A stretch of 64,000 bases of DNA from Lota lota (GCA_026745465.1 JACYXH010000500.1:1704074-1768073); one strand, 5' to 3'. Counted from the first letter of the stretch, positions 1 to 12,341 are shown. Numbers and translations are program-made. The notes: generated by a model not told the origin, from the sequence alone.

Positions 1-640
1 TCAAAAAATATAGTAAGATAAGATAAACCTTTATAAATTCAGGTGTCATAGCAGCAACAGCAATGAGAATGAAACAGAGGAGTGGTACAAGGAAGCGAGT
101 TCTGAACTAAACCAAGAGAATAAGAATAAAGACTAGCAGTCATGAAAGGTATTCACAGCCCAGAGACCCAACACAGCGACCGCCCTTTTCAAGCGATTCA
201 CGGGGACGCACATGCACACAGACACACAGACACACAACTATAGACACACAAACAAACAAAGACACACACAGACACTGGTTTAATAGTAGATGCCGTTTAT
301 GTGTGATTTTGAAGTGTTGCATTACACCTAAGATCAATTACTGGAATTTATACTGAGACGTCATGGAATTAGATATCGACACAAAAGGTTATCCACATAT
401 TGAGGGAGGTGTCCTCTCTGTACATGGAACGTTTCCACTTCCTGCCACCTTCTGAAGCGGATCGAATAATGTTCACTAATTTGCATTCTTTGAACTTGCC
501 ATAACTCAGCCATGTTTTACACAATCAAAATCCCATAGCTAATTTCTTTTACCACATTGTGTGTCATTTAATGCTTTCATTGTGAAGAAGATTTTTGAAG
601 TGTTCCCGAAATGTTCACTATACAGAGATCTCTCTCTAGA
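1..640. repeat. Direct duplication, copy A (truncated by the window edge)
   Basis: This stretch is nearly identical to 6680-7312, with only scattered substitutions and small indels, in the same orientation. The match begins at the first base of the window and ends at a shared TCTCTCTAGA, after which the copies diverge: copy A runs into a hAT-like end and copy B into other DNA. It contains a short CA/ACAC-rich tract. I recognise no gene in it; a minus-strand 65-codon ORF is present in both copies but resembles nothing I know. The pair brackets the OR gene at 4830-5759, which suggests that a unit of about 6.7 kb was duplicated in tandem. Confidence 0.9.
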
Positions 641-641
641 T

Positions 642-838
642 CAGGGGTGGGCAAACTTTTTGACTCGCGGGCCACAATGGTTTCTAAAATTTCACAGAGG
701 GGCCGGGCCAGAATAGGAGAATGGTGTGTTTGTGTTATTGACACACTGTGATTATCACCATTCAACCAGACACCGCAAGATTGGCAGTGGGCCGAACGCA
801 TGAGCACCCTCATGCTCATACAGGGCCCTGCCATACAG
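642..838 (+). mobile_element. hAT-type element end (truncated, non-coding)
   Basis: The motif CAGGGGTGGGCAAACTTTTT followed by a GACTCGCGGGCCACA-type stretch is the usual terminal sequence of a widespread vertebrate hAT family, known from established repeat families. It starts exactly where copy A stops matching copy B, so it is probably an insertion. No matching inverted terminus or clear 8-bp target duplication is visible on the right, so the right limit is approximate and the element is incomplete. Confidence 0.55.
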
Positions 839-1039
839 GGTTAGGGTTACTGTCTCCCATCCTCAATATGTGAATGTACTCATCTTACATTTTTTCTATG
901 TTACTTACTCCCAATGCATCTATTATATGTTATAGGATTATTATGGTCTGTGTTTTAATTGCAAGGACTATAATAAATGTTAATAGTGGCAGAGTATTTT
1001 GTGAATATTATGTCAGTCAGTATTCACCATTAACCTTCT

Positions 1040-1575
1040 TCATGGTCGTGTCTAGCTTTTTGGGGGCTCTATGCAAAATGTTGTTTGGGGGCTCCTCATT
1101 TGTGATACTATGGTGGGGGATTACAGACCCTCTAAAGTGGGCATGCATTTCACCTTTAAATGCATCAATCAAATGCACTTAACCAGGTTAAGAGCCACCT
1201 ACACCACGAGAGGGGTTGAGTTGAACAGAAATCATGGCTGATTTACATCTCGACATAGACAATACATATGTTTTCTCTCAAATTCAAACCAAGCATCTCA
1301 AGTTGACCCCAGCAATATAAATCCACACAAAATGATGATCAATGGGAAACACCCTACATCAAGAACTTCTGAAAATGGTAAAAGAAAAGAATTGACAGAA
1401 TCTGCCCTATAACATCTTCCATGTGCATAAATGAGACAAAATGTTTATTTTAAATGTTGATAATAAAAATAAAAAAGGCTGAAATGGAAGCTTGTCTTTG
1501 GGGGCCCCCTTGTGTCTTTGGGGGCCCTATGCAACAGCGCAGTCCGCATATAGCAAGAAACGGCCCTGATCCTCT
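1040..1575. mobile_element. Possible short non-autonomous DNA element (MITE-like)
   Basis: The left part has TTTTTGGGGGCTCTATGCAA and the right part has TTGGGGGCCCTATGCAACAG, then a GAAACGGCCCTG terminus. These GGGGGCCCTATGC blocks and the CGGCCCTG end resemble fish hAT-derived non-autonomous elements. The two ends are not clean inverted repeats and no target duplication is seen. No coding potential is recognised. Confidence 0.3.
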
Positions 1576-2325
1576 TAAGTGTCCATCCACCAGGGATGTC
1601 TGTTGGGACGCATGTTGTTCCAGTAGGACCCTTAACAACTGATGCATGATGTAACTCATCCACATCATACTGTGGTTCCAGGAGATACTGTTCTCTACCA
1701 ATAACTCTTTCAGACCTATGTTGACCCTGGAACCTTCTAGAGTTCTAGCCATGGCCTATGATATCTTCAAAAGTTTGCCTGTACTGTAAAATGTCAGATA
1801 AGCCGCTTTTAGAAAAACAATCCCATTGATTTAGACAGAATGTGTTATTGGTACTATATGACAGTAGAGGACCAGAGGCCATGATGGGTGCTGTGTTTGT
1901 GTCCGGTATTAACCTCCAGGGAGGAAAAGGGGTGTGCAGTGTACGTGGTTGATGGCTCCTTAAACCATCCTTCAACCACGCACACTACACAAGGGATTTT
2001 AATGGAGATAATAACCTGTATTCTATACACTTAGGACCTGTACAATATAAACACAGTTGTTTGTTTGGTGGAGGCTCTCGTGAGGCCGTCATAGAGTGAC
2101 CACTGGGTCATAATTAGCGGTTAGCCTAGCTGAAGCCAGCCTCTTCCCTAAGGCCTGTGGTGAGCTTCAGTAGAAGCAGTGGTGATTAGAGACTGTACAC
2201 AGGCACATTTTTCTCAGTCGAAAAACTAGTTTTTACATCATATTAATGTCTAGAAAATATGGACGTTCCTGATTTAGGTGTTAGGCTCATCCGGGGATGA
2301 GCCTGGAATATATTTGATATATTAA
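1576..2325. other. Intergenic, nothing recognised
   Basis: There is no convincing coding region, RNA gene or repeat that I can name. Short ORFs on both strands lack recognisable motifs. Confidence 0.5.
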
Positions 2326-2329
2326 ATAT

Positions 2330-2485
2330 TAATATATAATTTGTGTATTCCATGTACATGATTTAAATAGGTAGACACAAAATGAATCCCAGCTCCTGAA
2401 TGATATATTAAATATAAAGTAATTTGTGTATTTCATGCACATGATTTCAATAGGTAGACACAAAATGAATCCCAGCTCCTTTGAA
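2330..2485. repeat. Two-copy direct repeat of about 70-90 bp
   Basis: The block containing TAATTTGTGTATTCCATG, then GGTAGACACAAAATGAATCC and CAGCTCCT occurs twice, at about 2336-2399 and 2420-2481, with a few substitutions (for example ATTCCATG against ATTTCATG). It is a local tandem duplication with no coding signal. Confidence 0.85.
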
Positions 2486-2583
2486 GCTGGATCATTAAAT
2501 AAAAAAAAGTTTAAAAGAAAAAGCCTGTGGCTCCAAAAGGCCAATCGAAAGCAATAATCATAACATGACCATGACCCCATGAT

Positions 2584-3212
2584 CCCTTTATGTAACTACA
2601 CTCACATTACTATAGGTTTAACTTCCCTTTATGTATCTACACTCACATTACTATAGGTTTAACTTCCCTTTATGTATCTACACTCACGTTACTATAGGTT
2701 TAACTTCCCTTTATGTATCTACACTCACATTACTATAGGTTTAACTTCCCTTTATGTATCTACACTCACATTACTATAGGTTTAACTTCCCTTTATGTAA
2801 CTACACTCACATTACTATAGGTTTAACTTCCCTTTATGTAACTACACTCACATTACTATAGGTTTAACTTCCCTTTATGTGTCTACACTCACATTACTAT
2901 AGGTTTAACTTCCCTTTATGTATCTACACTCACATTACTATAGGTTTAACTTCCCTTTATGTAACTACACTCACATTACTATAGGTTTAACTTCCCTTTA
3001 TGTATCAACACTCACATTACTATAGGTTTAACTTCCCTTTATGTATCTACACTCACATTACTATAGGTTTAACTTCCCTTTATGTAACTACACTCACATT
3101 ACTATAGGTTTAACTTCCCTTTATGTAACTACACTCACATTACTATAGGTTTAACTTCCCCTTATGTATCTACACTCACATTACTATAGGTTTAACTTCC
3201 CTTTATGTATCT
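2584..3212. repeat. 41-bp minisatellite, 15 full units
   Basis: A 41-bp unit starting CCCTTTATGTA and containing CACATTACTATAGG recurs from 2584 to 3198, exactly 15 x 41 bp without indels, followed by a partial unit. Variation between units is limited to a few positions, mainly TATCTAC, TAACTAC and TGTCTAC. The uniform spacing implies recent expansion or homogenisation. Confidence 0.97.
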
Positions 3213-3350
3213 GTATGGTTCCCAGGCTAACACTTAATAGGCCCAGGCCTACTCATTTGAAGCAATTGCACTTTGACCTAAATAGCGATATATCAATATA
3301 TCATATCAATAAGACCAATTATAATTAAAAGAAATGAAAGAAGAGAGATT

Positions 3351-3449
3351 GAAAGCGTGTCACTGACTGTGATGCTTGTGATTTAAAGCGTGTCACTGAC
3401 TGTGATGCTTGTCGTTGAAAGCGTGTCACTGACTGTGATGCTTGTGATT
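3351..3449. repeat. 33-bp tandem repeat, 3 copies
   Basis: The unit AAAGCGTGTCACTGACTGTG plus GATGCTTGT is repeated at 3351, 3384 and 3417 with small differences. It falls inside a spurious minus-strand ORF because 33 is divisible by three. It has no known function. Confidence 0.95.
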
Positions 3450-4829
3450 GAATTTTCGAACCATCTGTCTCTGTGTCCATCAGCAGAATCTCACAAAGAC
3501 ATTTCAGACAAGTGGGGGCGCGACTTAGCATAATGAGCTGCACAACCTCCCAACGGATTAATAAGTAATGTTGTTCTGGGCCGCGCAGACCTCACCACCT
3601 TTCATGCCGATCCAAAAGCGTTCGTGGCAGTGGGCCTGACATATCACTAAAAGCCGACTACCTGACAAAGTTATTCACGTAACACCACACAAAATGTGTT
3701 TATCAAGGGTCACAGCCAATGGTTGTTAGGTCTCAGATCTATTTCAATAAATAAATAAAAGAAATTCAAATGATTTCTGTATACTTTTCTGTCTTTGAAG
3801 AAAAGTCCTCCCTAAGCACTTTGGGATCAAATTACTTTATTGTAATTACATTCATTAACTTCTAATTGTGTAAGCCAGCAATTACATTCTCACATCAGCT
3901 GTAATGATATCAATGTGTGGTCTGAATAATGTGTTGGTTGCACCTGTAGCTGCACCATATTTTTGGTTCATTAGACAATGTGTTCATTTGCAAATTCTAG
4001 ATTTCAAATGTTGTAGAGCTAGACTTCAATAGTTCTATAGTTCTTCTTTTAGAGTCCTGATTCTTACAGTATATGACCCACTGTCAGAAGTCAGACACTT
4101 TAAGTGCAAGTATTGGAAAGCCGTAAACATGGTGACACTTCATTGACAAACTGTTCACTTGTCTGTCCTCTATTGAGCACATTGTGTAGTTATTATTGGG
4201 GTTTCACTCTTTCTTCCCCTGTTCTCTTACCATATACGTACTGTCTGTTCAATTGTAAGAATGTTGTGTATGCAATCCAACATCTGTTTGACTGTAAGGT
4301 TTATAAAAAGAAAGTATTAAACAAACAGTGAACAAACTTGTAATGTTAACTCTTTCACCGATGTACTTTGGCGGTGAGGAGCAGTCGTGGCCTTGCATCA
4401 GCCACATCGCATTTTCTCCATGACTAGCAGAGTGACGAGAAGTTACTCAACTAGACTAGTACTGGCTCCTGTGTTTCAGGATGTTCATAAGAGTTCAATC
4501 ATGTCAAACCAAAGCCTCTGGAGATGGCCTGATCCCTAATTACTCACTTCTCTATTTGTTCTACACTTTAAGAGGAGAGGCCTCATAGTTAATGAGAAGA
4601 TGGAAAGCAGTCATGTTAGCTTGTTAGCATCATGTTTTGTCTGAATACAGCTGAGCTGGTTCAGACACCATCAGGAACAATAATCAAAGTTACAAGACTG
4701 GATTTGAAATTGTTAAGTATGAATTGTTTCGGACTGTTGTATTCAAACGCATAACGAAATGTGAGTGAATACATGATTTACAAGATTTAATGGTATGTTG
4801 AATTATGAAGATCATATTTATATTATTTA
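3450..4829. other. Intergenic, upstream of the OR gene; nothing recognised
   Basis: This is AT-rich sequence with scattered short ORFs, the longest (4104-4331) having no recognisable motif. It presumably includes the promoter and any 5' non-coding exon of the OR gene that starts at 4830, but I could not pin down a donor/acceptor pair as I could for the OR at 18209. Confidence 0.45.
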
Positions 4830-5759
4830 ATGACATATGCAATGCTTAATACATCATTTATAATCTTTTCTATGTCTGGATTGGAAGAGACAATGAACCA
4901 TAGAGTCCATCTTTTCTCCCTTTCTCTACTGTGTTACTGTGCCATCATACTGGTCAATATCAGTCTAATTGTAACTATAATTTTGGACAAAAGTCTTCAT
5001 GAAGCCATGTACATCTTTCTGTGTAATCTCTGCATCAATGGACTTTATGGGACGGCCGGATTTTACCCCAAATTAATGTTTGATTTGCTGTCCTCTACTC
5101 ATCTCATATCTTATGCTGGATGTATCTTACAGGTGTACGTTGTCTATTCATATGCAACAATAGACTTCTCTATTCTAGCCCTGATGGCCTATGACAGATA
5201 TGTGGCTATATGTCGCCCTCTAGAATACCACTCTATCATGACTAAACAGAGGATTTATGTCCTCGTCTTCATCTCCTGGATGGTACCCTTCTTTCTTGAG
5301 GCAGTTGTCATAATTTTGACAGCCAGCCTAGATTTATGTGGTTCTCACATAGATAAGCTCTATTGTGAAAACTGGTCTGTTGTGAAACTTTCTTGCACCT
5401 CAACAACAGTCAACAGTGTATTTGGTATGGTAATCATATTTTTCTACTTTTGCCATTATGTGTTTATTATTTGTACATATGTACCACTGATCAAAGTATG
5501 TTTAAGATCCACAGAAGGGAAGAAAAAGTTCATGCAGACATGTCTCCCACATTTACTTTGTCTACAAAATGTCTCCATTGCCTTACTGTTTGACCTTATG
5601 TACGCTCGATTTGGATCTAAAGCTATAACACAGAGTCTGAGGAACTTCATGGCTGTACAGTTTGTCACTTTCCCCCCTCTTCTCAATCCTATTATTTATG
5701 GACTGAATCTCACTAAAGTTCGGAAGAAGATCAGGGGATACTTTGACACAAAAGTCTAG
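4830..5759 (+). CDS. Olfactory receptor (teleost type), intact
   Basis: This single-exon 309-residue seven-transmembrane receptor is expected in the ciliary membrane of olfactory neurons, coupling to the Golf/cAMP pathway (family knowledge). Visible hallmarks are an N-terminal glycosylation site NTS at residues 7-9, a TM1 Asn at 43, LHEAMY at 56-61 (usually LHxPMY), a conserved Cys at 98, MAYDRYVAIC at 119-128 at the end of TM3, three Cys in extracellular loop 2 (170, 179, 189), the KxxxTCxPHL stretch at 233-242 before TM6, and PPLLNPIIYGL at 282-292 in TM7. The length is typical. The Met at residue 5 (4842) is an alternative start just before the glycosylation site. The block 4992-5122 is identical to part of the broken OR at 21627-22541. 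The odorant is unknown. Confidence 0.95.
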   Translation: MTYAMLNTSFIIFSMSGLEETMNHRVHLFSLSLLCYCAIILVNISLIVTIILDKSLHEAMYIFLCNLCINGLYGTAGFYPKLMFDLLSSTHLISYAGCILQVYVVYSYATIDFSILALMAYDRYVAICRPLEYHSIMTKQRIYVLVFISWMVPFFLEAVVIILTASLDLCGSHIDKLYCENWSVVKLSCTSTTVNSVFGMVIIFFYFCHYVFIICTYVPLIKVCLRSTEGKKKFMQTCLPHLLCLQNVSIALLFDLMYARFGSKAITQSLRNFMAVQFVTFPPLLNPIIYGLNLTKVRKKIRGYFDTKV

Positions 5760-6679
5760 CAGAGTTTTTCACTATTTAATCCTTTTGGAGTTGATAGTTA
5801 GTAGATTCAGTGTTATCTAAGATGTTTTCCTCCTTTCTTGTATCCCTCTACAATAGTGCAATGCTTTTTTCTCTCTATGTGATTGATAGCCCTAACCCTT
5901 GTTTGTCAGATGTCATGGTGGCAATTTATATTGCATTTTGAAACATTCTATACAAATGTATGCTAATCTGATTCATATTCATGTTATTAATTATTCAATT
6001 TTGCTTGCATCTGGAATCCATCCATTGATATTACTTATTTATAAGGAACCATTTAAATTGATTGTAATTTTTACTCATTGAATTAAACTCCCACGTTTTA
6101 TTTCAATGTATTGGTGGCTAAAATTCAACTCAGGATCACTGAGGCTTATGCAACGTAGCTCTCATACTCATGGCTCTCTTACTGCTGGATTGACAAGGGC
6201 TTCCAATAGCCAAACAAATTGAACATGGAATATTATTTCCATTAAACATAGCACTTGAGATAGCACCCAAAGAAAAGGCGTATTATGTAGTATTTCTATA
6301 TACTAATTAGTACAGGAACACGATTACCATGCATACATTCATCCTTTCCCTTCATAATGTGAGTTCATTTCTCCCTTCAAGTCCCCATAGGTGATCCTAT
6401 GACGCCTCATGCTGTAAAATATATTGTCCAGTAATCCATTATCATCTCATACTTCTTTATGTCGTAAGCATGAGAGGCAGTAATCCTAACTTGTGTCCGT
6501 CTCATTCTTTCACTGTTATCAAGGTTAGGAGCGCACAAACTTGAGGTTAATTCATTCAAACATTAATCTAAGGTCTCGCCCTCTGTTATTGTATATTGTA
6601 TACATATTGTATACTTGTATACATATTGTATGTACTGCAACTAACAACTCCGGTCATTGAGGAGTTGCCACTTAATATA
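5760..6679. other. Intergenic, downstream of the OR gene
   Basis: The sequence is AT-rich and I recognise no gene or mobile element. A short TATTGTATAC-type repeat lies near 6590-6635. Confidence 0.5.
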
Positions 6680-7312
6680 TCAAAAAATATAGTAAGATAA
6701 GATAAACCTTTATAAATTCAGGTGTCATAGCAGCAACAGCAATGAGAATGAAACAGAGGAGTGGTACATGGAAGCGAGTTCTGAACTAAACCAAGAGAAT
6801 AAGAATAAAGACTAGCAGTCATGAAAGGTATTCACAGCCCACAGACCCGACACAGCGACCGCCCATTTCAAGCGATTCACGGGGACGCACATGCACACAG
6901 ACACACAGACACACAACTATAGACACACAAACAAACAAAGACACACACAGACACTGGTTTAATAGTAGATGCCGTTTATGTGTGATTTTGAAGTGTTGCA
7001 TTACACCTAAGAGCAACTACTGTAATTTATACTGAGACGTCATGGAATTAGATATCACAAAGGTTACCCACATATTGAGGGAGGTGTCCTCTCTGTACAT
7101 GGAACGTTTCCACTTCCTGCCACCTTCTGAAGCGGATCGAATAATGTTCACTAATTTGCATTTTTTTAACTTGCCATAACTCAGCCATGTTTTACACAAT
7201 CAAAATCCCATAGCTAATTTCTTTTACCACATTGTGTGTCATTTAATGCTTTCGTTGTGAAGAAGATTTAAGTGTTCCTGAAATGTTCACTGTACAGAGA
7301 TCTCTCTCTAGA
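6680..7312. repeat. Direct duplication, copy B
   Basis: This is the second copy of the 1-640 block in the same orientation, starting TCAAAAAATATAG and ending TCTCTCTAGA. It differs by scattered substitutions and small indels, for example a 4-base difference near 7056. It lies downstream of the OR gene at 4830-5759. Confidence 0.9.
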
Positions 7313-7639
7313 CGGACATCATGGACCAAGCGTGTTCAGCACGTAAAAGAAGGCTTGAACGTTTCAGAATCTTTTAATAACAAATAACATCTCATTTCAC
7401 TATCCAATCACGGAGCCAGGGGGGCGAGCCTTTCCAGCAGGTTTGTCCTGCAGTCCGCCAAAGATTGCCTGGGGCCCAGACACTAAAATGTTATCAATAA
7501 TGAATAAGATCAGATAAACACCTGAAAGCCTATTTGGATGATTTATTGTCATATGAAGAAACACAAGGACAGCAATATCACACAGCTTTGGCAAATGGGA
7601 CATCATAAGTACACTTGAGGAAGATGCATACATTTTTAA
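7313..7639. other. Intergenic, possibly LINE 3' remnant
   Basis: No gene is recognised. Minus-strand frames near 7400-7630 loosely resemble the far C-terminal part of the LINE that follows, but are too degraded to assign. Confidence 0.3.
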
Positions 7640-9458
7640 ACACTTTATTTATAGAGATTTTCAGTTTACAAAAGAAAAGCAAACATTTGCAGTAGAGAAG
7701 AACCAGCGCGTGTTAACCCGGCCTGCCAGTGTAACAACCGACCACCTGGAAGTCCACTTTAGTGCGGTCTAAAAGCAGTTTGAAGTTGTGGTCATAAAGG
7801 TCCTTGTACAATCGTGTAACATTTATACCCACGTAAGTGAAGGATTGATTTTGTAGTTTGAAGGGAAAGCTGCTGGTGACAGATGCTGCCAGTTTGTTTG
7901 TAGCCCGATAGTCCCCCAAACTGTTGTAGTGTGTAAATGAGCTCAGGAATTAATTCTGATTCTGAATTATTTGGTGTCTAATGACAATACCTACCTGAAA
8001 TACTCTGTTGCATTCTCAGGGCTAGGGAGCGGTTCGATGGCTAGATCGAACACAAATGGTGAAAGGTGGCATCCATGCCAAGTCCCTCTGTGCAGTCCAA
8101 AATAAATGGATCTGATAGTTTGTGTGCACTGAAGCCGTCGGCGAGGTAAACAATATTTTAATCCATGAAGTGAAAGATGGGCCAACCCAAATTTGTCCAG
8201 TACCATGAATAAAAGATTCCACTCAACCCGGTCAAAAGCTTTCTCTGCGTCAAGAGAGTTTGACCTCTGGCTGACAGGTTGAGTGGGAGGAGTAGAGCAT
8301 GTTATAGAATGACTACACCCCAGGTATGAAGCCCGTTTGGTCGGGATTGATGATGTTAGGTATCACCGTTTCAAGGCGACGTGACAAAACCTATGTGAGG
8401 ATTTGTAATCGCAACACAAGATGATAGGGCGGTAGGACCCACAGTCCAGAGGATCCTTGTCTTTCTTCAGACTGTTATAGTTACCTGGGTCATAGTGGGA
8501 ACTTCCCTTCAGAGATCATTTCATTAAACAGTAAGCACAAGAAAGGTGCCAATTTGGATGAGAACAATTTGTAGAATTATGTAGGGAATTGGTCTGGACT
8601 GGATGCGTTCCCACACAGAGCTTATTGCCTGTAATATTTCTTCATTTCTGATGGGGGCATCAAGGATGGCCTTGTCTTCTGTGTTCATTTGTCGAAATTC
8701 TGGGCCATACAGGAACATTTGGATTCCAGTAGTATTTGTGATGTGTATAGTTTGGTATAGTATGTCTGGAAGTTGTCATTTCTGATTTGGGATGTGTGGA
8801 GGTGGAGTCTGGTGAGGTGTGGATTTCAGGGATTGCAACAATAGCTGTTGTTTAAAAAGTCTAGAGTCACGGGCTAGCCTGTTAATGTCTAATATCTGCT
8901 GGGTTAGTTCCTTCTCTCTTCCTGTGAGCTGCATATGAGATGATCTTTCCCCTGAGGTAGGCTTTGAGTGACTCCCATGTGATCGAATACGACATCCCAG
9001 GGGTGCTCTTGACTTCCAAGTAGAAGTCAATTTGATCTGACATATTTTTTATGATTGAGTTATGTGTTAGCAATAGTGGGTCAAGTTGCATGAGTGCTGA
9101 GGTATGGGAATGTTTGGAAATTACATTTCTAGTTGGACGGGGCAGTGGTCAGATATCACTATACTATGGTACTACAGTTAGTCACAAAGGAAAAGGTCCT
9201 GTGGTCAATCAAGAAGAGGTAAATTCTTGAGTATGAAAGGTGAACTGGTGAGAAGAATGAAAACTGGCTAGCAGTGGGATTAATGTCTTCAAGGATCAGA
9301 CAATTTATAGGACTGCATGAACGACTAAATTGATGTACTCGATTTGGAAACAGATCTAGTTTGTCTGGGATGAGATGTATCTAATGTTGGCTGTAGTGTA
9401 CAGTTGAAATCCCCTCCTAATATTAACCGGTGTGAGTTAAGATCGGGAAGTTTACCTA
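7640..9458 (-). mobile_element. LINE fragment (L1/Tx1-like), decayed
   Basis: On the minus strand, successive frames carry recognisable pieces of an L1/Tx1-type ORF2. At 9100-9455 lies the end of the AP endonuclease, with a GGDFNC motif and a later ISDH-type motif. At about 8880-9090 lies linker sequence with WESLKAYLRG. At 8020-8260 lies reverse transcriptase with a DAEKAFDRVEW-like stretch and LHRGT-H-GCHLSPF. At 7713-7919 lies post-RT sequence with YVGINVTRLYKDLYDHNF. Several frameshifts and stops break it, and the catalytic YxDD segment between about 7920 and 8000 appears to be missing. It is a dead 5'-truncated copy, interrupted at its upstream end by the LTR at 9459. Confidence 0.8.
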
Positions 9459-9821
9459 TGAGACGAGGGTAAGGTGTGGACCCAAATGCGGTGCATAGGA
9501 AGAGACAGCAGGCAGCGATGCATTTTTAAACAAAATAACTTACTTACTGAAGTAGACGGCAGACGCAGTACAAAAACACGGACTTTCCAAAATAAAGTGG
9601 AGAAACAAGTCTCAACAGAGAACCACGTTCTCGAGGAATTCAACGCAACAAACCTTTGTGACGTTTCATCAGGGAGTGAAGGGGGCAGAGGGAATAAATA
9701 GACATCACAATTAAACTCAGGTGCAGACGATCAGTTCGTGATTGTAAGGTGTCCTGTAAGGGAACCACAGTGTGTGGCTGAGTAGAGCGCCTAGAGGTCA
9801 CTGCAGCCCTGCTGCATAACA
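9459..9821 (-). mobile_element. Solo LTR-like element, copy 1
   Basis: This is a repeat of about 360 bp with a diverged relative at 37600-38008 and an end fragment at 28104-28177. Read on the minus strand it begins TGTTATGCAGC and ends CCTCGTCTCA, so it has the TG...CA ends of an LTR. Shared blocks are GGTAAGGTGTGGACCCAA, GAGAACCACGTTCTCG and the GAGCGCCT-GAGGTC-CTGCA end. It sits inside LINE sequence that continues at its left edge. No clear target-site duplication is visible. Confidence 0.6.
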
Positions 9822-9834
9822 CCCTCCACCCACC

Positions 9835-10430
9835 ACTGAAGTACTTCAGAAGTTTGTTTCAGAAGACATGATTCTGGCAAAGCTCTCAAGATGTCTACGA
9901 AAGACATACTGAACAGGAGACTGTTTCAGGCCCAACTAGCATCCTCTCTCATCCTGGTGAACAGAAGCCTCAGCACACCAAAGAGAGGGCAACCATTTTC
10001 AGGAGCCCAGAAACACAGAAGGTCACACCAAGGAGCCCTCTGAATGCTCTGAAGAGACCATCCTCAGGTGATGGGAGCCCAGAAACACAGAAGGTCGCAC
10101 CAAGGAGCCCTCTGAATGCTCTGAAGAGACCATCCTCAGGTGATGGGAATTCACCAGACGGGGTCCCAGCCAAGCGGCCATCTGCACACCCTCCACCGGA
10201 TGTACGCACTGACCTATTCGCACACGTGCCAGTGAAGACAAACCGAGGACGTTGCAGATACTGCACTAAAGGATTCACCACCACCTTATGCAGCAAGTGT
10301 AACGTTTGTCTTTGCTTTTCTGAGGAAAAAAACGTTGTGGGACTACCATTGCAAATAACATGGCTGAACACTGGGACTGAGACGAAATTCAGTTTTGTAA
10401 ATACCCTTTTTCCTATATTTTTTCATAAAT
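9835..10430 (+). pseudogene. piggyBac-type transposase C-terminal remnant
   Basis: One open plus-strand frame from about 10029 to 10430 reads through a Pro/Ser-rich segment into a Cys-rich zinc-ribbon tail: RCRYC, then LCSKC, then VCLCF around 10247-10320. This C-x2-C...C-x2-C pattern at the C-terminus is typical of piggyBac (PGBD) transposases. The catalytic DDE domain is absent or unreadable upstream. The Pro/Ser segment holds a 72-bp (24-codon) direct duplication at about 10002-10145. After the zinc ribbon the frame drifts into non-conserved sequence. It is a dead fragment. Confidence 0.65.
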
Positions 10431-10684
10431 GACTTCATAAAAGATATGACTGTTGTGTGATTATTATTCATGTTATTTACTGTTATGGGGCTAGATAAGC
10501 AATCAACCCTGCAACTGAACCCTTAGTTGTTCTGTATATTTGTTCAGACCATGTGAGAAATTCTGCTCCCAGCTAGGCCAAACGTTGCAATATTATTTTC
10601 CTAAAACATGACTATTACGTAAATATTTTGATAACACTTTACTTTCTTTATCAAAGGCCTCATACAACATCTGAAACAAAACAT
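10431..10684. other. Intergenic, nothing recognised
   Basis: Short AT-rich spacer between the piggyBac tail and the next LINE fragment. Confidence 0.5.
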
Positions 10685-11640
10685 AAAACAGCACCGCTGT
10701 CAGGTTGTTCTTTTTCACCTCCTCGATGATCCTGCTTAAAGTTAGGATCTGGGATACGGTGGTTCTCCCCTCTCTAAAGCCATTTTGGTTCTCTCAGGTG
10801 GGGGTCGATGGTGCCCCATATCCATTCAGTATCATGTGGTTGTACGTCTTGTGCGACAATGATACATGTCAGACTGATGCCACGGTAGTTGTCTGGCTTC
10901 GAGAGATCTCCAGATTTAGGCACCGGGATGATGTTAGACAGAGACCACATATCGGGCTTGTTGTTTTCCATCACAGCTAGGTAGCAGATCTCCATGATGA
11001 TGACGTCGAGATCGCAGTTCTTAAGGCCGTCCGGCCCAGCACTTTTACCCTGTTCCAGAGTGGATTTCACTGCGGCAAACTCCCTGACTGTAAAGGGGCC
11101 ATCGTCAATTTTGAGATTTCTAAGGACTGCTGTTATCTCTTCCTCAGCTCCATCCACTCTCGGGTGCGTGCCGAGGAGATCCCGGAAGGGGGTGAACCAG
11201 GAGGTCACTCTATCCTCTGGCCTGCAGCCTGTCCTTCCTTCGACCTATTGCGCCCACTCATCTTATTTAGGAGCCATCATGACTCCCAGTGCCGGTGTTC
11301 ACCCTGAGCTGCCTCCACTCTTTGCACCTTCTCCATCAGCTCCTCCCCTTTGATCTTGTCGTAGGTATTGAAGAGTCATTGTTTGTTCTCATGCAATACC
11401 CCACGTGGTCCGTTCACAGTCGAAGCTTCGTCGCACCTCCTCCACCTTTGCATGCGCCTGCATGACGTCCGGATGCCTGGACCTTGGGGAGACTCTGATC
11501 CTCTCCGTCTTTGGCACAAACTCCCTAGTTGCACCCACATTCCGACAAACCGCTCGTAGCCTCCTCCGTATCCGGCAGTTGGAAGCGTTTCCTCACTTGT
11601 ACTGCGTATCTGGCTTGGAGGTCGCGGCATCTCGAGAAGG
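10685..11640 (-). mobile_element. LINE fragment 2 (non-LTR reverse transcriptase N-part)
   Basis: The minus-strand ORF from 11208 to 10774 contains GKSAGPDGL, then IIPVPKSGDLSKPDNYRGIS and LTCI, the classic start of a non-LTR reverse transcriptase (I/Nimb- or RTE-like; the clade is uncertain). A frameshift near 10790 is followed by sequence resembling the next RT segment as far as about 10690, where the match stops before the catalytic Asp motifs. Upstream (11210-11640) lies decayed linker sequence with stops. It is a different family from the LINE at 7640-9458. Confidence 0.75.
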
Positions 11641-11844
11641 CCTACTTTGCTCTGATTAAACGTGTTTCTAAGTCCTTTCTGCAGCAGTGCACCAAAATAA
11701 ATTCATTGTATGTTGATTCCTTGTGTGTTAACTTACCTGCACTAATATTGACAGGTAAAGAACATTGTTTAGATGGTGGAGACAATTCTCACTGTTTCAG
11801 TGGGAGGAAGCGCATACAATGTGATTAGCTGTTTAATTTTGAAA

Positions 11845-12341
<497 letters not shown>

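Noticed and set aside
140-337. 65-codon minus ORF present in both copies of the direct duplication as a conserved gene
   Set aside because: Its preservation is explained by the recent duplication, and the middle is low-complexity CA-repeat translation.
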